A DNA stretch of 18,814 nucleotides from Ruminococcaceae bacterium UBA7067 (GTDB lineage Bacteria; Bacillota; Clostridia; Oscillospirales; Acutalibacteraceae). Shown here piece by piece: positions 16,378 through 18,814 of this stretch. The stretch spans positions 1-18,814 of the forward strand of contig DKZT01000040.1 of assembly GCA_002493755.1 (NCBI GenBank), given 5' to 3'. A model generated the notes under the pieces. The model searched no databases, was not told where the DNA came from, and saw nothing but the letters and a program-made list of their open reading frames with translations. A program made the translations under genes and the position numbers. Numbering within the stretch: position 1 is the first letter of the stretch; the number at the start of each line of letters is the position of its first letter.

Positions 16378-17311
16378 GGATAAGGAAAAAAACTTTGTTT
16401 CCGCAGTTGTATACGTTCACAACAGGGAGAATACAATTAAGGCTTCTCTGAAACAAATAAACGATGTTTTGAATGAGCATTTTTTGAAATATGAAATAAT
16501 CTGCGTAAACGACGCGTCATATGATGACAGTGCAAGCGTAATCAAGGAATTCGGCGAGAAATACCTTGATTGCCCTCTGAGCATAGTTAATATGGGATTT
16601 TTCCAAGGCGTTGAAATGTCGATGAACGCAGGAGTTGATCTTTCGATAGGCGATTTTGTGTTTGAGTTTGACAGCGATATTATCGACTTTGAGCCATCTT
16701 TGATTATGGATATTTATTATCACTCGTTAAAAGGCTATGATATTGTGTCTGCGACAGCAGACGGCAAAAAACGCTTAAGCTCCTCGCTTTTTTACAAGCT
16801 GTTCAATAAAAGCGCAAAAACGCAGTATAAGCTGTCAACGGAGTCATTCAGAATTCTGTCGCGCCGTGCTATAAACCGTGTGCACGCTCTGAGCAAAACA
16901 ATTCCGTACCGTAAAGCGTTATACGCAAACTGCGGACTAAAGATGGATACTGTTCATTACAAGCCGAATAACAGCTCACGTTCCGACAGAAGCAACAAGC
17001 AGTCCGACACACGCCTTGAAACGGCTCTCGACAGCCTTATGCTGTTTACGAATATTGGCTACCGTGCTTCAATGATACTGACAATTATTATGATTTTAGC
17101 AACTATCGGAATAGGTATATACACAATTCTGGTGTTTGCATTGGGACACCCTGTTCCGGGCTTTACAACAACAATGCTTGTGCTTACAGGCTCATTCTTT
17201 GGTGTGTTTGCAATACTTACGATAATAATCAAGTACCTTTCTCTGCTTGTAAATCTGATATTCAAAAAGCAAAGATACCTTGTTGAGTCGATTGAAAAGA
17301 TAAGTAAATAA
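16370..17311 (+). CDS. Membrane-anchored family 2 glycosyltransferase (GtrB-like)
   Basis: The 313-residue protein has a GT-A catalytic domain with VNDAS at 46-50 and the metal-binding Asp101-Ser-Asp103, then two hydrophobic segments at about 234-258 and 266-295. This layout matches GtrB-type enzymes, which load a sugar from a nucleotide donor onto polyprenyl phosphate at the inner face of the membrane. The lipid-linked product would be the expected donor for a GT-C type enzyme, which the large membrane protein of this cassette may be. The ATG lies inside the end of the preceding gene with GAGG at 16357-16360. It is the last gene of the cassette. The identity of the sugar is unknown. Confidence 0.88.
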   Translation: MVKDKEKNFVSAVVYVHNRENTIKASLKQINDVLNEHFLKYEIICVNDASYDDSASVIKEFGEKYLDCPLSIVNMGFFQGVEMSMNAGVDLSIGDFVFEFDSDIIDFEPSLIMDIYYHSLKGYDIVSATADGKKRLSSSLFYKLFNKSAKTQYKLSTESFRILSRRAINRVHALSKTIPYRKALYANCGLKMDTVHYKPNNSSRSDRSNKQSDTRLETALDSLMLFTNIGYRASMILTIIMILATIGIGIYTILVFALGHPVPGFTTTMLVLTGSFFGVFAILTIIIKYLSLLVNLIFKKQRYLVESIEKISK

Positions 17312-17343
17312 AAAAACGGGCGAGAATTTCTCGTCCGTTTTTT
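17311..17343. terminator. Bidirectional intrinsic terminator between convergent operons
   Basis: Fifteen bases at 17311-17325 (A6 followed by CGGGCGAGA) pair with 17329-17343 (TCTCGTCCG followed by T6), with one G-T wobble and a three-base loop. The T run on either strand lets it stop transcription from both sides. It serves the sugar cassette on the plus strand and pyrB on the minus strand, and its first base is the last base of the cassette's final stop codon. Confidence 0.92.
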
Positions 17344-17353
17344 ATGAAAAGTA

Positions 17354-18421
17354 TTAAATCAGCATTCTGTTGTCGCAGTAAAGGCAGGTCAGCATATCGC
17401 CTGAATTTACAAACGAATTTGGCAGATAAAGCTCCTTGTTAGTGATGCAGTTTGGGTTTGAGCATTTATGTATCCTGTTTTCAACCGCAGGCTTCTTTGC
17501 CTTTTGCTGTACCGGCTCGTTAATCATTAAATAAATAAGCGCCATTCTCGCATACATACCGTAGACTGCCTGCTTGAAATATACGGCTCTCGGGTCATTG
17601 TCAACCTCAGTTGTGATTTCGTCCACGCGGGGAAGAGGATGGAGAATTTTCAGAGTTTTTTTACCAAGACTCAGCTTTCGTGTGTCAAGCACAAATACTC
17701 CGCTTTGCTTTTTATACTCCTCCTCACTATTAAATCTTTCACGCTGTATTCTTGTCATATAAAGAACGTCAAGCAAAGGCATAGCTTCGCTTAAGCTGTT
17801 CAGCTCGGTGTATTTACAGCCAGAAGCCTTGAGTATTGATTTTATGTATCCGGGAACCCGTAAATCCTTTGTGGAAATCAATATAAACTCATTGCCTTCA
17901 AAATGGCTCATTGTTTTTATCAGCGAATGAACGGTTCTGCCGTATTTTAAATCGCCGCACAAGCCTATTTTCAGATGGTCAAGCCTGCCTATTTCGTTAT
18001 ACAGGGTCACTAAGTCGGTCAGAGTCTGAGTAGGGTGGAGATGACCGCCGTCGCCTGCGTTAATAATAGGAACAAGAGTTTTTGTTACAGCTACTCTCGG
18101 AGCGCCCTCAAGAGGATGCCTCATAGCGATAATATCGGCATAGTTCGATACAATGCGTATTGTATCCTCTACAGTCTCACCTTTTGCAGCAGAAGAAGAC
18201 GCAGCCTCGGAAAATCCGAGTACATTACCGCCGAGTTCATACATAGCCGCTTCAAAAGAAAGTCTTGTTCTTGTACTCGGTTCAAAAAATAGGGTGGCAA
18301 GTTTTTTACCATCACAGATATGTGCATACTTTTTCTTATTAGCAATTATATCATTTGCAAGTTCTATCATATCATCAATTTCTTTTAATGATAAATCAGT
18401 TGTATCTAATAAATGACGCAT
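17354..18421 (-). CDS. pyrB: Aspartate carbamoyltransferase with fused PyrI-like zinc domain
   Basis: PyrB joins carbamoyl phosphate and aspartate, the committed step of pyrimidine synthesis. Catalytic residues 1-302 are complete: STRTR at 49-53, Lys80 in AKGET, RHPLEGA at 101-107, HPTQ at 129-132, GDLKYGRTVHSL at 156-167 and HPLPRVDE at 261-268. The chain is 355 residues rather than about 305-310. The extra tail holds Cys320-x4-Cys325-x20-Cys346-x2-Cys349 with the segment NPNCITN, closely matching the C-terminal zinc domain of the E. coli regulatory chain PyrI. The PyrI nucleotide-binding half is absent. The ATG has AGGGAGGT (minus strand, 18433-18426). It lies 28 bases downstream of pyrE and ends at the shared terminator. 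Confidence 0.96.
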   Translation of the reverse strand: MRHLLDTTDLSLKEIDDMIELANDIIANKKKYAHICDGKKLATLFFEPSTRTRLSFEAAMYELGGNVLGFSEAASSSAAKGETVEDTIRIVSNYADIIAMRHPLEGAPRVAVTKTLVPIINAGDGGHLHPTQTLTDLVTLYNEIGRLDHLKIGLCGDLKYGRTVHSLIKTMSHFEGNEFILISTKDLRVPGYIKSILKASGCKYTELNSLSEAMPLLDVLYMTRIQRERFNSEEEYKKQSGVFVLDTRKLSLGKKTLKILHPLPRVDEITTEVDNDPRAVYFKQAVYGMYARMALIYLMINEPVQQKAKKPAVENRIHKCSNPNCITNKELYLPNSFVNSGDMLTCLYCDNRMLI

Positions 18422-18449
18422 AATGACCTCCCTGCCTTGCTATAGTTAA

Positions 18450-18814
18450 TTAGTCTTTTGCACCGTTTACGGCAAGATAATTCTTAATTCTCTGAACATT
18501 TTCAGCATTTTTTTCATCTTCTTCAAGATATTCGATAATATCATAAACATCTACTACCGAATATACAGGGAAGCCGAACTCCTCGCCTACTTCTGCCATA
18601 GCGGATTTTTCAGTCTGTCCCTTTTCCTTACGGTCAACCATAACGAATACTGCACTGACTTTTGAATCCTTGAGAGACGAAAGAACGGACATACTCTCTC
18701 TTATTGCGGTTCCAGCGGTGATAACATCTTCTACTATTACAATATTTTCGCCTGCCTGAGGTTTGTATCCTACAAATACACCGCCCTCGCCATGATCTTT
18801 TTCTTCTTTTCTGT
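18450..18814 (-). CDS. pyrE: Orotate phosphoribosyltransferase, C-terminal part (5' end outside window)
   Basis: OPRT transfers phosphoribose to orotate to make orotidine monophosphate. The frame is open to the window edge, so the N terminus is missing. The visible 120 residues include the loop RKEEKDHGEGG, typical of the flexible catalytic loop, and the PRPP-binding motif VEDVITAGTAIRES, which together identify the family clearly. An internal ATG at 18692 should not be taken as the start, because the PRPP motif lies just before it. The gene lies directly upstream of pyrB in a pyrimidine operon transcribed leftward in the window. The promoter is not visible. Confidence 0.96.
   Translation of the reverse strand, partial: RKEEKDHGEGGVFVGYKPQAGENIVIVEDVITAGTAIRESMSVLSSLKDSKVSAVFVMVDRKEKGQTEKSAMAEVGEEFGFPVYSVVDVYDIIEYLEEDEKNAENVQRIKNYLAVNGAKD

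Overview
This window looks like chromosomal DNA from a low-to-mid-GC Gram-positive anaerobe of the class Clostridia, most likely a gut Ruminococcaceae/Oscillospiraceae-type bacterium. The support is the tig-clpP-clpX-lon-ysxC gene order, AGGAGG-type ribosome binding sites throughout, frequent TTG/GTG starts, lipoprotein-type ABC binding protein, and an intergenic cluster of hairpin repeats resembling those scattered through gut clostridial genomes. The genus cannot be fixed from sequence alone.

Layout. (1) 34-7700, plus strand: a protein quality-control block, with trigger factor, ClpP, ClpX, Lon and the ribosome-assembly GTPase YsxC/EngB, followed closely by lysA (last step of lysine synthesis). 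A stem-loop sits between clpX and lon, and a strong terminator closes the block at 7717-7762. (2) 7763-8088: about 325 bases with no credible gene, holding a mosaic of palindromes and hairpin repeats. (3) 8089-10546, plus: a good promoter drives a polar amino acid ABC importer (lipoprotein, permease, ATPase), with a hairpin between the first two genes. (4) 10543-17343, plus: a near-consensus promoter whose -35 box overlaps the ATPase stop codon starts a tightly packed six-gene cassette: NAD-dependent epimerase-like protein, TIM-barrel sugar isomerase/epimerase-like protein, soluble family 2 glycosyltransferase, large polytopic membrane protein resembling a lipid-linked sugar transferase, FAD-dependent oxidoreductase with a four-cysteine insert, and a membrane-anchored family 2 glycosyltransferase. 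It ends at a bidirectional terminator. (5) 17354-18814, minus: pyrB and the 3' part of pyrE, from a pyrimidine operon transcribed toward the cassette.

How the genes work together. Block 1 handles folding and degradation of new and damaged proteins. Block 3 imports an amino acid that cannot be named. The six-gene cassette looks like a self-contained pathway that makes or modifies a sugar, loads it on a polyprenyl-phosphate carrier and transfers it to a surface acceptor outside the membrane; sugar and acceptor are unknown. It is the best candidate here for an undescribed system.

The other notable item is PyrB: an aspartate transcarbamylase catalytic chain carrying at its C terminus a zinc-binding module like the C-terminal half of the regulatory chain PyrI, but without PyrI's nucleotide-binding half. 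No tRNA, rRNA, CRISPR array, insertion sequence or transposase was seen.
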